Part shown: one piece after another, positions 52,308-61,132 of the stretch
How positions within the stretch are numbered: the stretch's first letter is position 1
Layout of the letters: every line of letters begins with the position of its first letter
Assembly: GCA_041391505.1 (NCBI GenBank)
Contig: JAWKNW010000007.1
Coordinates: forward strand, 160,166 to 224,165
Reading direction: 5' to 3'
Origin: Rhodothermales bacterium
GTDB taxonomy: Bacteria; Bacteroidota; Rhodothermia; Rhodothermales; JAHQVL01
DNA length: 64,000 nucleotides
Position numbers and translations under genes: made by a program
Notes under the pieces: generated by a model
The model's database searches: none
What the model was told of the DNA's origin: nothing
What the model saw: the letters and a program-made list of their open reading frames with translations, nothing else

Positions 52308-54215
52308 TTGTTTGTAGCACCTGTGGAATACGAGCGACTCAATCGCGAAGAGCTTATCGCTGAAATCCGCCGGGCGCGTGCCTACGCCTACCGGATGAGC
52401 CTGCTCGGTCAGCTGATCGAGGAGTCCAGCCTCGCGCGCTCCGAAACCGACGTCTTTCATATCGCGGCCCGCTACGTCTCGCGGATTCTGGATGCCGACC
52501 GATGCAGCGTTGCGCTGCTGGATGATTCCGGGGCATTCTTCCGTATCGTGGCGCTGGATGGCAACGAGGGCGCGATTCCACGCGGTGGAAAAATTCCCAT
52601 CGAAGGTACCGCCATCGGTACGGCCTTGCGCGAGAAACGGCTGGTCACCGTTCAGGATGCTACCGCGAGCGACTATGCCGACCAGAAAATGCTTAACTCG
52701 CTCGGGAAGGCGTTTTTTACGACCCCGCTGCAAACGGGCGACTTCGTCATCGGTACCCTGAACGCGATGCGCAAGGAAGCGTTCAGCATTCATCCGGACG
52801 ACGAGGCGTTGATCGTGCACATCGCAACGCTTCTCGCCGCGCATATCGAGGACCGCCGGCTTTTCGAACAGGTTCGCGAGTCGTTGGCTGTCACGGCGAA
52901 GCTCGAGCGGCAGCAGCGCGTGATCAACGAGATGACCCGCGACCTGAGGTCGGCCAAAACGTATGCCGCCATCTTCCAGGCGGTCGGCGGGAGCATCAGG
53001 AAGCTGTACGACTGTTCTCGCCTCAGCATGGCACTGGCCTCGGACGACCTCGATGTCGCCGAGCTTTATGCCGTCGAAAACGGGGACGAGAGCGGGTTTC
53101 GCTTTGAAACCGTCGCGTTGGAAGGCACATTGCTGCGCCGGTGCATGACCGAGCGCCAGGTCTTCCGCATCAACAACGGTCAGCGGGCGGAAGATTTCGG
53201 CGGGCGCACGCTGTACGAGTCCGGGGGCGTCCCCACGATCGTGGTGCCGATGATCGCGGATACCCGCGTGATCGGCACGATCAATCTGGGGCGGGCGACC
53301 GCGGAGTCGTTTACCGAGGAAGACGAACTGGCGCTGCTTCACATCGCGTCGTTCGTCGCCGTCCAGCTGGACAGCCTGCAGAAGAGCCGGCAGCTGGTGG
53401 CCCGCGCCGGCGAGCTGATCGAAGCGAATGGCGACCTCAAGATGGCGCTCCAGGAGCGCGATGCCCGCGCCAGCGAACTGAAGGAGGCGCTCGACCGCAA
53501 TCAGGAGATCCTGAGCATCACCTCGCACGACTTGAAAAACCCGCTCGGCGGCATCATCGGTCTGTCCGAAATGATCGTCGAGGATACCGAGGATCGGGAG
53601 GATCTGGCGGACATCCACGAAAACGCCAAGCTGATCCACGAGGAAGCCGAACGGATGCTGGGGATCATCACGGATCTGCTGGATCGGCATCGTCAGGGCG
53701 AATCGATCGAGTTGCGCTACGAGGTCTGCGACCTCGGCCGGCTCGCGTTCGGATCCGTGCGGACGAACGAGCGCCAGGCCAAGGCGAAGAATATCAAGGT
53801 GATCTACGCGCGGCCGGACGAGCCGGCGGCCGTCCGGGGGGACCGTTCGGCCCTGATGCGTGTCATCGACAACCTGTTGTCGAACGCGGTCAAGTACAGT
53901 CCGCCTGACACGACCGTGCGTGTCGATTTATCGCATTCAGTGGGAGAGAACGGCCGGTGGGAGTTGTCGATTCAGGATGAGGGGCCGGGATTGACGGAAG
54001 AGGACCACCAGCGCGTTTTCGGCAAGATGGCGCGTCTTTCGGCCCGGCCGACGGGCGGCGAGCACTCGAGCGGACTCGGGCTGTACGTCGCGCGGGAGCT
54101 CGTGGAGCGGATGGGAGGCCAGATCGGCGTGGTCAGCGTCGCCGGCAAGGGCGCGCGCTTCTGGTTCTCGTTGCCGGTGTACCACGGCGTCGCCGATGTC
54201 TCGATGCCGGCGTAA
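52308..54215 (+). CDS. Orphan sensor histidine kinase with two GAF domains
   Basis: The product of about 635 residues has no membrane segment, so it is a cytosolic sensor. It carries GAF domain 1 (about 40-185, VSRILDADRCSVALLDDSGAFFRIVALDGNEG), GAF domain 2 (about 215-365), a coiled-coil linker (ALQERDARASELKEALDRNQEIL), the H-box ITSHDLKNPLGGIIGLSEMI, and a HATPase_c with DNLLSNAVKYSP (N box), DEGPGL (G1) and GLGLYVARELVERMGG (G2). The start is not ATG: TTG at 52308 or GTG at 52323. No response regulator gene is adjacent. Confidence 0.86.
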   Translation: MFVAPVEYERLNREELIAEIRRARAYAYRMSLLGQLIEESSLARSETDVFHIAARYVSRILDADRCSVALLDDSGAFFRIVALDGNEGAIPRGGKIPIEGTAIGTALREKRLVTVQDATASDYADQKMLNSLGKAFFTTPLQTGDFVIGTLNAMRKEAFSIHPDDEALIVHIATLLAAHIEDRRLFEQVRESLAVTAKLERQQRVINEMTRDLRSAKTYAAIFQAVGGSIRKLYDCSRLSMALASDDLDVAELYAVENGDESGFRFETVALEGTLLRRCMTERQVFRINNGQRAEDFGGRTLYESGGVPTIVVPMIADTRVIGTINLGRATAESFTEEDELALLHIASFVAVQLDSLQKSRQLVARAGELIEANGDLKMALQERDARASELKEALDRNQEILSITSHDLKNPLGGIIGLSEMIVEDTEDREDLADIHENAKLIHEEAERMLGIITDLLDRHRQGESIELRYEVCDLGRLAFGSVRTNERQAKAKNIKVIYARPDEPAAVRGDRSALMRVIDNLLSNAVKYSPPDTTVRVDLSHSVGENGRWELSIQDEGPGLTEEDHQRVFGKMARLSARPTGGEHSSGLGLYVARELVERMGGQIGVVSVAGKGARFWFSLPVYHGVADVSMPA

Positions 54216-54223
54216 GGCGGCCG

Positions 54224-54793
54224 TCATTCCGAGAGCAGCACTTCCTTGAGCCATTCGCGGGCCATGTACCACTCGTTTCGCACCTTCTTGAGCGAGATGC
54301 CCAGCATCTCGGCGATTTCCTCCTGGGTGTATCCCCCGAAGTAGCGCATCTCGACGATCTGGCTTTGCAGGGGTTCTTCCCGGGCGAGCCGCTCGAGGGC
54401 CTCGTCGAGCGCCAGGATTTCGTCGACGCGCTCCGGAGTCAGCTGGTAGAGGTCGTCGTCGAACCGTTCATGCTCGGCGCCGCGATTGCGCTTCACGGCG
54501 TTGCGCCGGCGGGCATAATCCACCAGATAGTGCCGCATCTTCGTGGCCACGATCGCGAAGAAATGCGCGCGGTTCTGGGCGTCGACGTGTTCGTCGTCGA
54601 GCATGCGAAGGCAGGCCTGGTTGACGAGCCCTGTCGGGGTCAGGGTGTGATCCTGCCGTTCGCGGGCGATATAGCCCCGCGCCATGCGTCGGAGTTCCTG
54701 ATAAACCTGCTGGAACAGCGCGTCGGCGGCGCCGGCCTTGCCGGCCTGCCACTCGTTGAGGAGCCGGGTGACGTTTTCGGGCGATTCAGGCAT
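54224..54793 (-). CDS. ECF-like sigma factor (sigma-70 ECF, PF07638 type)
   Basis: The 189-residue product has the pattern of the ECF-like family first noted in Planctomycetes: VTRLLNEWQAGKAGAADALFQQVYQELRRMARGYIARERQDHTLTPTGLVNQACLRMLDD, HFFAIVATKMRHYLVDYARRRNAVKRN and region 4 VEMRYFGGYTQEEIAEMLGISLKKVRNEWYMAREWL. These are often encoded next to Ser/Thr kinases, but none is present here. It converges on the histidine kinase with a 9-base gap, and its promoter side holds the hairpin and heptamer repeats. Confidence 0.87.
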   Translation of the reverse strand: MPESPENVTRLLNEWQAGKAGAADALFQQVYQELRRMARGYIARERQDHTLTPTGLVNQACLRMLDDEHVDAQNRAHFFAIVATKMRHYLVDYARRRNAVKRNRGAEHERFDDDLYQLTPERVDEILALDEALERLAREEPLQSQIVEMRYFGGYTQEEIAEMLGISLKKVRNEWYMAREWLKEVLLSE

Positions 54794-54821
54794 GGGATGA
54801 ACGGCTGGAGGCGGGTTGGGA

Positions 54822-54930
54822 GCGCCCTTCGGGCGCGGTCAGTACACCCTTCGGGTGTGTCATTGCGCCCTGCGGGCGCAGTCACTGGGATGAACGGCCG
54901 GAGGCCGTGTCATGAGCGCCCTTCGGGCGC
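54822..54930. repeat. Array of five 15-base mini-hairpins
   Basis: Five palindromes, each a 6-bp stem with a 3-base loop: GCGCCC-TTC-GGGCGC (54822), ACACCC-TTC-GGGTGT (54844), GCGCCC-TGC-GGGCGC (54865), ACGGCC-GGA-GGCCGT (54894) and again GCGCCC-TTC-GGGCGC (54916). Each is followed by GTCA. Spacing is 22, 21, 29 and 22 bases. The stems differ in sequence yet stay fully paired. Confidence 0.85.
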
Positions 54931-54977
54931 AGTCACTGGGCACTGGTCATTGGGAACCTGCCTGGAGCGACGCGTTC

Positions 54978-55110
54978 GACCGATGACCGATGACCGATGA
55001 CCGATGACCGATGACCGATGACCGATGACCGATGACCGATGACCGATGACCGATGACCGATGACCGATGACCGATGACCGATGACCGATGACCGATGACC
55101 GATGACCGAT
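54978..55110. repeat. Tandem heptamer repeat, 19 copies of GACCGAT
   Basis: The 133 bases are 19 exact copies of GACCGAT with no variant. The array ends directly at the stop codon of eboF (55111-55113), so it forms the start of its 3' untranslated region, and lies upstream of the ECF-like sigma gene. Heptamer tandem repeats are known from cyanobacteria (STRR) and other genomes; the function is unknown. There are no spacers, so this is not CRISPR. Confidence 0.95.
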
Positions 55111-56490
55111 TCATCGTTCCAGCCCTAGGTGGGCCAGGAGTATGTCGTGAACGTCGGTCGGGTGCAGGGAGTTGCCGGGGAGGAGGTCGGCATGGGGGGT
55201 GAGGAGAAGGGGGCGTTCGGCGGTGCCGGCGGGGATGTGGCCGTGTGAGCCGCGGACGATGGAGGCGTCGAGGCCGATGACGTCCATCAGATAGCGGAAG
55301 CCGAGTTTTTTCTGGGCGAGGCGCCGGCCGGCGCGGAGCTTCGGGAAGCGCAGGGCCGGGTCGAACAGGAGTTCTACGGGATCGTAGCCGGGTTTGCGGT
55401 GGATGTCGACGGTTCGTCCGAAGTCGGGGGCCCGGTCGTCGTCCAGCCAGTAGTAGTAGGTGAACCAGGCATCCGGCTCGGCGATGGCGACGAGTTCGCC
55501 GGCGCGTTCGTGCAGCAGGCCGTGCGCGCGCTTTCCTTCCTCGTCGAGCACCTGGGCCACGCCGGGGACGGCTTCGAGGAGGGTGCGTACGTTCGCCAGC
55601 AGGTCCGGATTGTTGACATAGACGTGCGCCAGCTGGTGGTCGGCGACGGCGAAGACCTGGCTCGCGCCGGCATCGAGCAACTCATGCCCCAGTTCGTCGC
55701 GCACGACGAGCCACTCCTGCTTCCGGAACAGCCGGTTCAGATGGATGGGGTGCTCGACGTCGTGGATGCCGTATTCGGAGAGGACGACGACGCGGACGCC
55801 CCGCTGCTCGTAAAACCCGATCAGCTCCTCGCAGAGCGCATCGATGTCGCGCAGGTCCTTCGCCATGGCGGGGTCGGACGGGCCGAGCCGCTGGAGTCCG
55901 TAATCCAGGTGCGGCAGATAGACCAGCGAGAGCGTGGGCTGATGCCGCTTTTCGATCTCCATGGCCGACTGCGCGATCCATGCGCTGGAGCGGATGCCGG
56001 CGGCAGGACCCCAGAACTCGAACAGGGGGAACGTGCCCAGTTGCTGCTGGAGGCTGTCGCGCAGGCCGGCGGGGTGCGTGTGCACGTCCGGCAGCTTGAG
56101 CCCCGTGGCGGGGTACATCGGGCGCGGCGTGACGGCGTAATCGACCGTCGAGTACATGTTGTACCACCAGAACAGGTTGGCGCAGGTGAACGACGGGTTA
56201 AGCCGGCGCGCCGTTTCCCAGAGTTTCGGCGCCTGTACGAGCCGGTTGGACTGGCGCCAGAACTTGATCTCGCATTCGTCCCGGAAATACCAGCCGTTGG
56301 CGACGATCCCGTGGTCCGACGGCATGACGCCAGTGAGGTAGGTCGACTGCACGGAGCAGGTCACCGCCGGCAGCACCGGCTCGATGGAGGCCTGGACTCC
56401 CGCGCCGGCCCAGCGCGTAAGGAAGGGCGTGTCCGCACCCAGCAGGGAGGGCGTGAGTCCGACGACGTTCAGGACGGCGGTGCGATGCAT
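55111..56490 (-). CDS. eboF: EboF-like nucleotide pyrophosphatase/phosphodiesterase family protein
   Basis: The 459-residue product belongs to the alkaline-phosphatase-like/type I phosphodiesterase superfamily: VVGLTPSLLGADTPFLTRWAGAGVQASIEPVLPAVTCSVQSTYLTGVMPSDHGIVANGWYF (with the Thr nucleophile position in AVTCSVQ), YLPHLDYGLQRLG (DxxxxH region), VVVLSEYGIHDVEHPIHLNRLF and RGSHGH. The open frame continues to 57108 only as a shadow of eboE. It is the last gene of the ebo set and starts 14 bases after eboE. It probably hydrolyses a phosphodiester or pyrophosphate in the unknown ebo product. Confidence 0.9.
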   Translation of the reverse strand: MHRTAVLNVVGLTPSLLGADTPFLTRWAGAGVQASIEPVLPAVTCSVQSTYLTGVMPSDHGIVANGWYFRDECEIKFWRQSNRLVQAPKLWETARRLNPSFTCANLFWWYNMYSTVDYAVTPRPMYPATGLKLPDVHTHPAGLRDSLQQQLGTFPLFEFWGPAAGIRSSAWIAQSAMEIEKRHQPTLSLVYLPHLDYGLQRLGPSDPAMAKDLRDIDALCEELIGFYEQRGVRVVVLSEYGIHDVEHPIHLNRLFRKQEWLVVRDELGHELLDAGASQVFAVADHQLAHVYVNNPDLLANVRTLLEAVPGVAQVLDEEGKRAHGLLHERAGELVAIAEPDAWFTYYYWLDDDRAPDFGRTVDIHRKPGYDPVELLFDPALRFPKLRAGRRLAQKKLGFRYLMDVIGLDASIVRGSHGHIPAGTAERPLLLTPHADLLPGNSLHPTDVHDILLAHLGLER

Positions 56491-56504
56491 GGCGGAGGAT
56501 CTCG

Positions 56505-57725
56505 TTAAGGGGTGATGGCCCCGAGGGTCCACGCGAGTTCGCGCTGGATGGAGGCGCCGAGGTCGACTTTCAGTTCGGCCGGCAGCACTTCCCAGGTGTA
56601 CGTCTCCACCTCCAGGTGATCGCACAGCTGTCGCGCGGCGACAAAATCGAGGGTCGGCGCGATGTTGTCGCGTGTCGAGGCCAGCGGCCCGAAGCGGTCG
56701 ACGAAGAGCGGCACATGAAAATGGATCCGCCATTCGCGCGCGTCCGGCTGCTGGATGTGGGGCAGCGCGGCATCGAGGTCGGGATAATGATGGAGGCTGC
56801 CGTCTGCGCGCCGTTCGATGACCTGATGCAGGTAGGTCGACTCCGCGTACGGGCCGAGGTGTTCGGCCAGTGCGGCGCGGGCGGCCGTCTCCGCCGGCAG
56901 ATCGACGCGGATGGCCGCGCTCACCTGAATCTTCCCAATGCCGATCCCGTGATCCACGAAGGCCTGCAGCGATGCCTCCGGCGCTTCGAACTCGACCGCG
57001 AAATGGCACGTGTCGTAGCACACGCGGACGTGATGCCGCAGCAGGGCCTCGGCGGCCGGCGCCGTCAACCCGTGCGTCCGCCCGAGATGCGCCACGCCCT
57101 CGGTCCAAAGCCAGTCCGTAAAAAACGCGACCGTTTCGGCGGTATTCTCGATCAGACAGTCGGGTTCGGGTTCGATGTCGATGTGGATGGTGCGTCCCGA
57201 GCGCGCCGCGATCTCCGCCATCGCATAGGCGGCATCGGCCATGTGGCGCGTGGCGACGCGGTAAGTCTCCTCGACGGTGGCGGCGTCGGCCAGCCAGTGC
57301 TTGTAGGACAGCGGCGAGGTGGAGATGCCGCCTTCGACACCCTGCGGCAGGATGCCGGCCAGGATGTGCCCGAGGCGTACCGTGTAATCGACGCGCTCCC
57401 GGGTTCGCCAGTCGGGCATGTAGACCGTATCCTTCACGACCTGGCGATGAAAACCTCCGTACGGGAAGCCGTTCATCGTGAAGACGTACAGGTTTTCCGC
57501 GCGCAGCCAGTCATAAAACGCCATCAGGGCCGCCGGCTCGATGAGTGAGCGGGAGGCCTGATCCGAGAGGCGTAGCCCGATCCCGAAAGGCGCCGTCGGG
57601 GCGAGGGATCGCTTGAGGGCCGGCACGTAGCGCCGCAGCGTTTCGTCGACCGCTTCCCAGGTTTCGCCGGGATGGATGTTACTGCAATAGGAGAGATGGA
57701 AATACGAGTCGGGTCCTGCGCGCAT
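56505..57725 (-). CDS. eboE: EboE, xylose-isomerase-like TIM barrel protein
   Basis: The 406-residue product is the 'metabolite traffic protein' EboE type: HLSYCSNIHPGETWEAVDETLRRYVPALK, GIGLRLSDQASRSL, MNGFPYGGFHRQVVKDTVYMPDWR, IDIEPEPDCLIENTAETVAFF, VCYDTCHFAVEFEAPEASL and WRIHFHVPLFVDRFG. The Glu, Asp and His residues in these motifs fit the metal-binding site of sugar isomerase/epimerase TIM barrels. It lies 21 bases after eboD and 14 before eboF. Its substrate is unknown. Confidence 0.92.
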   Translation of the reverse strand: MRAGPDSYFHLSYCSNIHPGETWEAVDETLRRYVPALKRSLAPTAPFGIGLRLSDQASRSLIEPAALMAFYDWLRAENLYVFTMNGFPYGGFHRQVVKDTVYMPDWRTRERVDYTVRLGHILAGILPQGVEGGISTSPLSYKHWLADAATVEETYRVATRHMADAAYAMAEIAARSGRTIHIDIEPEPDCLIENTAETVAFFTDWLWTEGVAHLGRTHGLTAPAAEALLRHHVRVCYDTCHFAVEFEAPEASLQAFVDHGIGIGKIQVSAAIRVDLPAETAARAALAEHLGPYAESTYLHQVIERRADGSLHHYPDLDAALPHIQQPDAREWRIHFHVPLFVDRFGPLASTRDNIAPTLDFVAARQLCDHLEVETYTWEVLPAELKVDLGASIQRELAWTLGAITP

Positions 57726-57746
57726 GGGTCCAGTCTGGGTTCGCGA

Positions 57747-58937
57747 TCAGACAGGCAGGGTCCGCACGCTGAACCGTTCTTCCAGAAGCCCGATGGCCTC
57801 CCGGTATTGGTCGAGGTCGACCTCGTGTACGTCGCGCGTTTTGCCGATGCCTTCGAGAAGCAAGATCGTCAATTGTCCGCCCAGATGCTCCCGGAATTCG
57901 GAGAGGCCTCTGAACAGGGATCGGGGATGGTTCGGGTCGTCGAGATGCTCCGCCATGACGGGGTGGAACAGCGTGAAGCCGAGGCGGACGAAGACCGCCA
58001 GGACCCGCTCCATGGACGCGTCGTCGAGCATGCCGGCCTGGTTGGCGTAGAGGCAGTCGAGCGCGATGCCGATCGCCACGGCCTCGCCGTGTCGCACCTC
58101 GAAGTCGGTGAGGGCTTCAAGCCGATGCGCCGGCCAGTGCCCGAAGTCGAGCGGCCGCGAGGAGCCCTTTTCGAAGGGGTCTCCGCTGGTGGCGATGTGC
58201 GTCGCGTGGAGCTGGGCGCAGCGGTGGACGAGGTGCGCCATGGCGTCGCGATCCCGCCGGGGCGGGGCGAGCGAGCCGGCTTCCCGCTCGATAAAGGCGA
58301 AGAAGTCCGGATCCTTGATGAGCGCCACCTTGACGGCCTCGGCGATGCCGGATCGCCAGTCGCGATCGTCGAGGGAGTCGAGGAAGTCGAGGTCGTTCAG
58401 GACGGCCCAGGGCGGGTTGAAGGTGCCCAGGAAGTTCTTCGACGCAAAGGCATTGATGCCGTTTTTCACCCCGATGGCCGAGTCGTCCTGCGCGAGCACG
58501 GTCGTGGGGATGCGGAGATGGCGGATGCCGCGGTGCGCCGTGGAGGCCGCGTAGCCGGCCATATCCAGCACGGCCCCGCCGCCCACGATGGCGACGAACG
58601 AGTGCCGGCAGATGGCGCGTTCCGCGATGGCCCGCTGGATTCGCTCGGTGTGGGAAGGGTCATTTTTCGACGCCTCGCCTCCGGGGACCACGATGGCGTC
58701 GCCGGCGAGCTTCATCACCTCCGCATGGGCGGCGGCGTAGGCCTCGATCTCGCGAATCAGACCCGGGCGATGGCCCAGGACGCCGGCATCGACCACCAGA
58801 AGGACCCGCCGCGGCCCTTCCTCGGCGCCGGCGCGGACGGTGTCCGCGAGAAGGGGGTTTGAGGGTTTGAACAGGCCACGGGTGAAGGCGACTTCATAAC
58901 GGTACGTGACAGCGAACTGCTGGCTGATCGGTTCCAT
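57747..58937 (-). CDS. eboD: EboD, 3-dehydroquinate-synthase-like protein
   Basis: The 396-residue product has the dehydroquinate synthase fold: FVAIVGGGAVLDMAGYAASTAHRGIRHLRIPTTVLAQDDSAIGVKNGINAFASKNFLGTF (NAD and substrate sites), GIAEAVKVALIKD with the metal Glu, LDFGHWPAHRLE and VRHGEAVAIGIALD with the metal His residues. It is one of the EboD types, separate from AroB of the shikimate pathway and closer to sugar-phosphate cyclases. A TTG codon is possible at 58946; I prefer the ATG at 58937. It is 178 bases after eboC. Confidence 0.92.
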   Translation of the reverse strand: MEPISQQFAVTYRYEVAFTRGLFKPSNPLLADTVRAGAEEGPRRVLLVVDAGVLGHRPGLIREIEAYAAAHAEVMKLAGDAIVVPGGEASKNDPSHTERIQRAIAERAICRHSFVAIVGGGAVLDMAGYAASTAHRGIRHLRIPTTVLAQDDSAIGVKNGINAFASKNFLGTFNPPWAVLNDLDFLDSLDDRDWRSGIAEAVKVALIKDPDFFAFIEREAGSLAPPRRDRDAMAHLVHRCAQLHATHIATSGDPFEKGSSRPLDFGHWPAHRLEALTDFEVRHGEAVAIGIALDCLYANQAGMLDDASMERVLAVFVRLGFTLFHPVMAEHLDDPNHPRSLFRGLSEFREHLGGQLTILLLEGIGKTRDVHEVDLDQYREAIGLLEERFSVRTLPV

Positions 58938-59115
58938 CGAGTACAAAAGGGGGACTACGTGAGCGACACGGGCCGGGGTATGACCTACCGTCGTTTCATT
59001 GGCGGATCAGGCTGAACGAGGTGGGTAGCTCGTGCTGTTTGAGCCGTGCAGGTGCGCCTGTGGTATCGGTGCGTCGCACGCCATCCTATAATTCCGTATC
59101 AGGCCGTTTGTTCGA

Positions 59116-59994
59116 TCAGGTGACCGCGAAGACACGGGCCAGCAGCATCGAAAGCGGCAGCAGGGCGAGCACGATCAGCGCGGCGGCAGGGCCGGCGTGC
59201 AGGGCGGCGATTGACGCGTTCAGGGGAATGAGGCCCAGCACGCCGATGCGGACAGCGCGGCGGATCATGTCGGCGCTTGGTTCACGGGCGGCGCGAATAA
59301 ACGGGGGCAGCACGACGGCCGTAAACAGGAAGGGAAACATCCCGCTGATCGGGTAGGTGGCGATGGCTTCCATGGCCATGGCGCCGAGAGCGGCGATCAC
59401 GGCCACGACCAGCCCCACCGCCAGGTAGCCGATCTTCGACGAGCCGCCTTCGACTTCGCCGCGGCTGATCGCGGTGATCGCCGAAATATACAGGACGGGC
59501 AGCAGCGCGAGCGGCCAGTGTTCGAGGATGAGGATCGGCACGGCGCCCATGCCCAGGAGCAGGTTGCCGCCCCGGCAGAGGCCCATGTTGATCGGTCCCA
59601 GCAGCGGACGGTGCTTCCCGAAGGCATCGTAGACGAGCGCGCCGGCCGCGATGGCGATCGCGAGCGCTCCCGCGATGGCCGAGACGACAAAGGCCGAGGC
59701 GACGCCTCCCAGCAGGAGGATGCCGGCGAAGGTCGCGGCGGAACGCCGCGAGATGCGTCCGGATGGAATCGGCCGCTCCGGCCGCTCGCGGGCGTCGAGT
59801 TCGGCGTCGAAGACGTCGTTGAAGGCGACGCCGCCGCCGTACAAACCGGTCGTGGCGAGCAGAAGCCAGCCGAGCACCTCGCCCTGGAGCGGCAAGGAGG
59901 CGAGGCCCCCCGCTACGGCATAGCCGGCGACGACATCGGCCCAGGCCGTCACGATATTGGCAGGACGGGCCAGCTGGAGGAGGGGGCGTATCAA
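59116..59994 (-). CDS. eboC: EboC, UbiA-family prenyltransferase
   Basis: An integral membrane prenyltransferase of 292 residues with about eight to nine membrane helices. The first Asp-rich motif is NDVFDAELDARERPERPIPSG (about 60-80) and the second region is YDAFGKHRPLLGPINMGLCRGGNLLLG. UbiA enzymes transfer a polyprenyl chain to an aromatic or other acceptor. The only start in frame before the homologous N-terminus is TTG (59994, MIRPLLQLARPANIVTAWAD), just downstream of inverted repeats. It lies between eboB and eboD. Confidence 0.92.
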   Translation of the reverse strand: MIRPLLQLARPANIVTAWADVVAGYAVAGGLASLPLQGEVLGWLLLATTGLYGGGVAFNDVFDAELDARERPERPIPSGRISRRSAATFAGILLLGGVASAFVVSAIAGALAIAIAAGALVYDAFGKHRPLLGPINMGLCRGGNLLLGMGAVPILILEHWPLALLPVLYISAITAISRGEVEGGSSKIGYLAVGLVVAVIAALGAMAMEAIATYPISGMFPFLFTAVVLPPFIRAAREPSADMIRRAVRIGVLGLIPLNASIAALHAGPAAALIVLALLPLSMLLARVFAVT

Positions 59995-60003
59995 GGGATT
60001 AGG

Positions 60004-60136
60004 GATTAGCGATCACGGATTAGCGATTAGCGAACACGGATTGGCGAACACGGATTGGCGATACAAGAACATGAGCGCAGCACAACCATGCTACAAAACG
60101 CGTCAATCGGAAATCCTTGATCGCTAATCGCTAATC
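60004..60136. repeat. Nested inverted and direct repeats between eboB and eboC
   Basis: GATTAGCGATTAGCGA (60018-60033) is matched by its exact reverse complement at 60121-60136, and GATTAGCGATCA (60004-60015) by TGATCGCTAATC at 60118-60129. In the left part the unit GATT(A/G)GCGA is repeated with ACACG or TCACG spacers (GCGAACACGGATTG occurs twice). The arms could form a long stem over about 85 bases. Confidence 0.85.
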
Positions 60137-60138
60137 AA

Positions 60139-61074
60139 CTACTTAATAATCAGGCTTTCCTTGGCGGCGGCGACCTGCTCGATGGTGGGCGACTGGCCGC
60201 CGCGGAGGACGCTGTTGCCGTAGTGGAGCTGGCGCTGGTCGATGGCCGGCGGGTTGAGCCAGTCCGATTCCTTGATCTGGCCGCTTTGCCCGTAGGCTGC
60301 GAGGGCGTTTTCGTAGCACACCTTGCGAATGTCGGCCGCCGGGATGCCGCGCATCCCCATCAGGTTGGCCGTTTTGGGGACGGCAAGCGGATCGCTCTTG
60401 CCCCAGTCCGCGGAGCTGTCCACGAAGATGCGCTCGGTGCCGTATTTCTTGACGATCTCGACCATCCGCTCGTTGCCCATCTTGGTTTGCGGGTAGAGCG
60501 TGAACGCGGCCCAGAAGCCGCGGTCCAGGACTTCCCGAACCGTTTCTTCGTTGTTGTGGTCGATGACGACGCGGGACGGCTCCAGCCCATGCTCGATGCA
60601 GCGGTCCATGCTCCGGCTCGTGCCGACCTTCTTGTTGCGATGGGGGGTGTGGATCATCACCAGCATGTCGAGGTCGCGCGCCAGGTCGAGCTGTTTGCGG
60701 AAGTAGGTGTCCTCGGCATCCGACATGTCGTCGTAGCCGATCTCGCCGATGGCCACGACGCCTTCCTTGCAGGCGTAGAGCGGCAGGATCTCCATCACCT
60801 CGTCGGCGAGGCGGACGTTGTTGGCCTCCTTCGCGTTGAGACCGATGGCGCAATAATGGCGGATGCCGAACTGGGCGGCGCGGAATCGTTCCCAGCCCAC
60901 CAGCATGCTGAAGTAGTCCTGGAACGAGGCGGCGCTGGTGCGGGGCTGGCCGAGCCAGAACGCCGGCTCGATGATCGCCACGATGCCGGCGGCGCGCATG
61001 GCCTCGTAGTCGTCCGTCGTGCGGGACACCGCGTGGATGTGGGGGTCGAGGAAGATCTGATTATCGGTAGACAT
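60139..61074 (-). CDS. eboB: EboB, TatD-like metal-dependent hydrolase
   Basis: The 311-residue product is an amidohydrolase-fold protein: IFLDPHIHAVSRTTDDYEAMRAAGIVAIIEPAFWLG opens with the HxH metal pair (His12, His14); GEIGYDDMSDAEDTYFRKQLDLARDLDMLVMIHTPHRNK provides further Glu/His ligands, and FVDSSADWGKSD the last Asp. The N-terminal DPHIHAVSRT is typical for EboB rather than DNase TatD. It follows eboA after 58 bases. It probably hydrolyses or rearranges the ebo substrate; the chemistry is unknown. Confidence 0.92.
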   Translation of the reverse strand: MSTDNQIFLDPHIHAVSRTTDDYEAMRAAGIVAIIEPAFWLGQPRTSAASFQDYFSMLVGWERFRAAQFGIRHYCAIGLNAKEANNVRLADEVMEILPLYACKEGVVAIGEIGYDDMSDAEDTYFRKQLDLARDLDMLVMIHTPHRNKKVGTSRSMDRCIEHGLEPSRVVIDHNNEETVREVLDRGFWAAFTLYPQTKMGNERMVEIVKKYGTERIFVDSSADWGKSDPLAVPKTANLMGMRGIPAADIRKVCYENALAAYGQSGQIKESDWLNPPAIDQRQLHYGNSVLRGGQSPTIEQVAAAKESLIIK

Positions 61075-61132
61075 GGCGTTGATCGGTGCGCGGGGTATGT
61101 GGATAGATCGCAGGGTGCGGGATACCGGGCGG

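Noticed and set aside
54978..55110. CRISPR array
   Set aside because: The repeat unit is 7 bases with no spacers and no cas genes nearby; it is a simple tandem repeat.
56491..57108. N-terminal extension of the eboF frame
   Set aside because: The added residues are Arg/Ala-rich shadow sequence of eboE; the phosphodiesterase fold starts at MHRTAVLNVVGL (56490).
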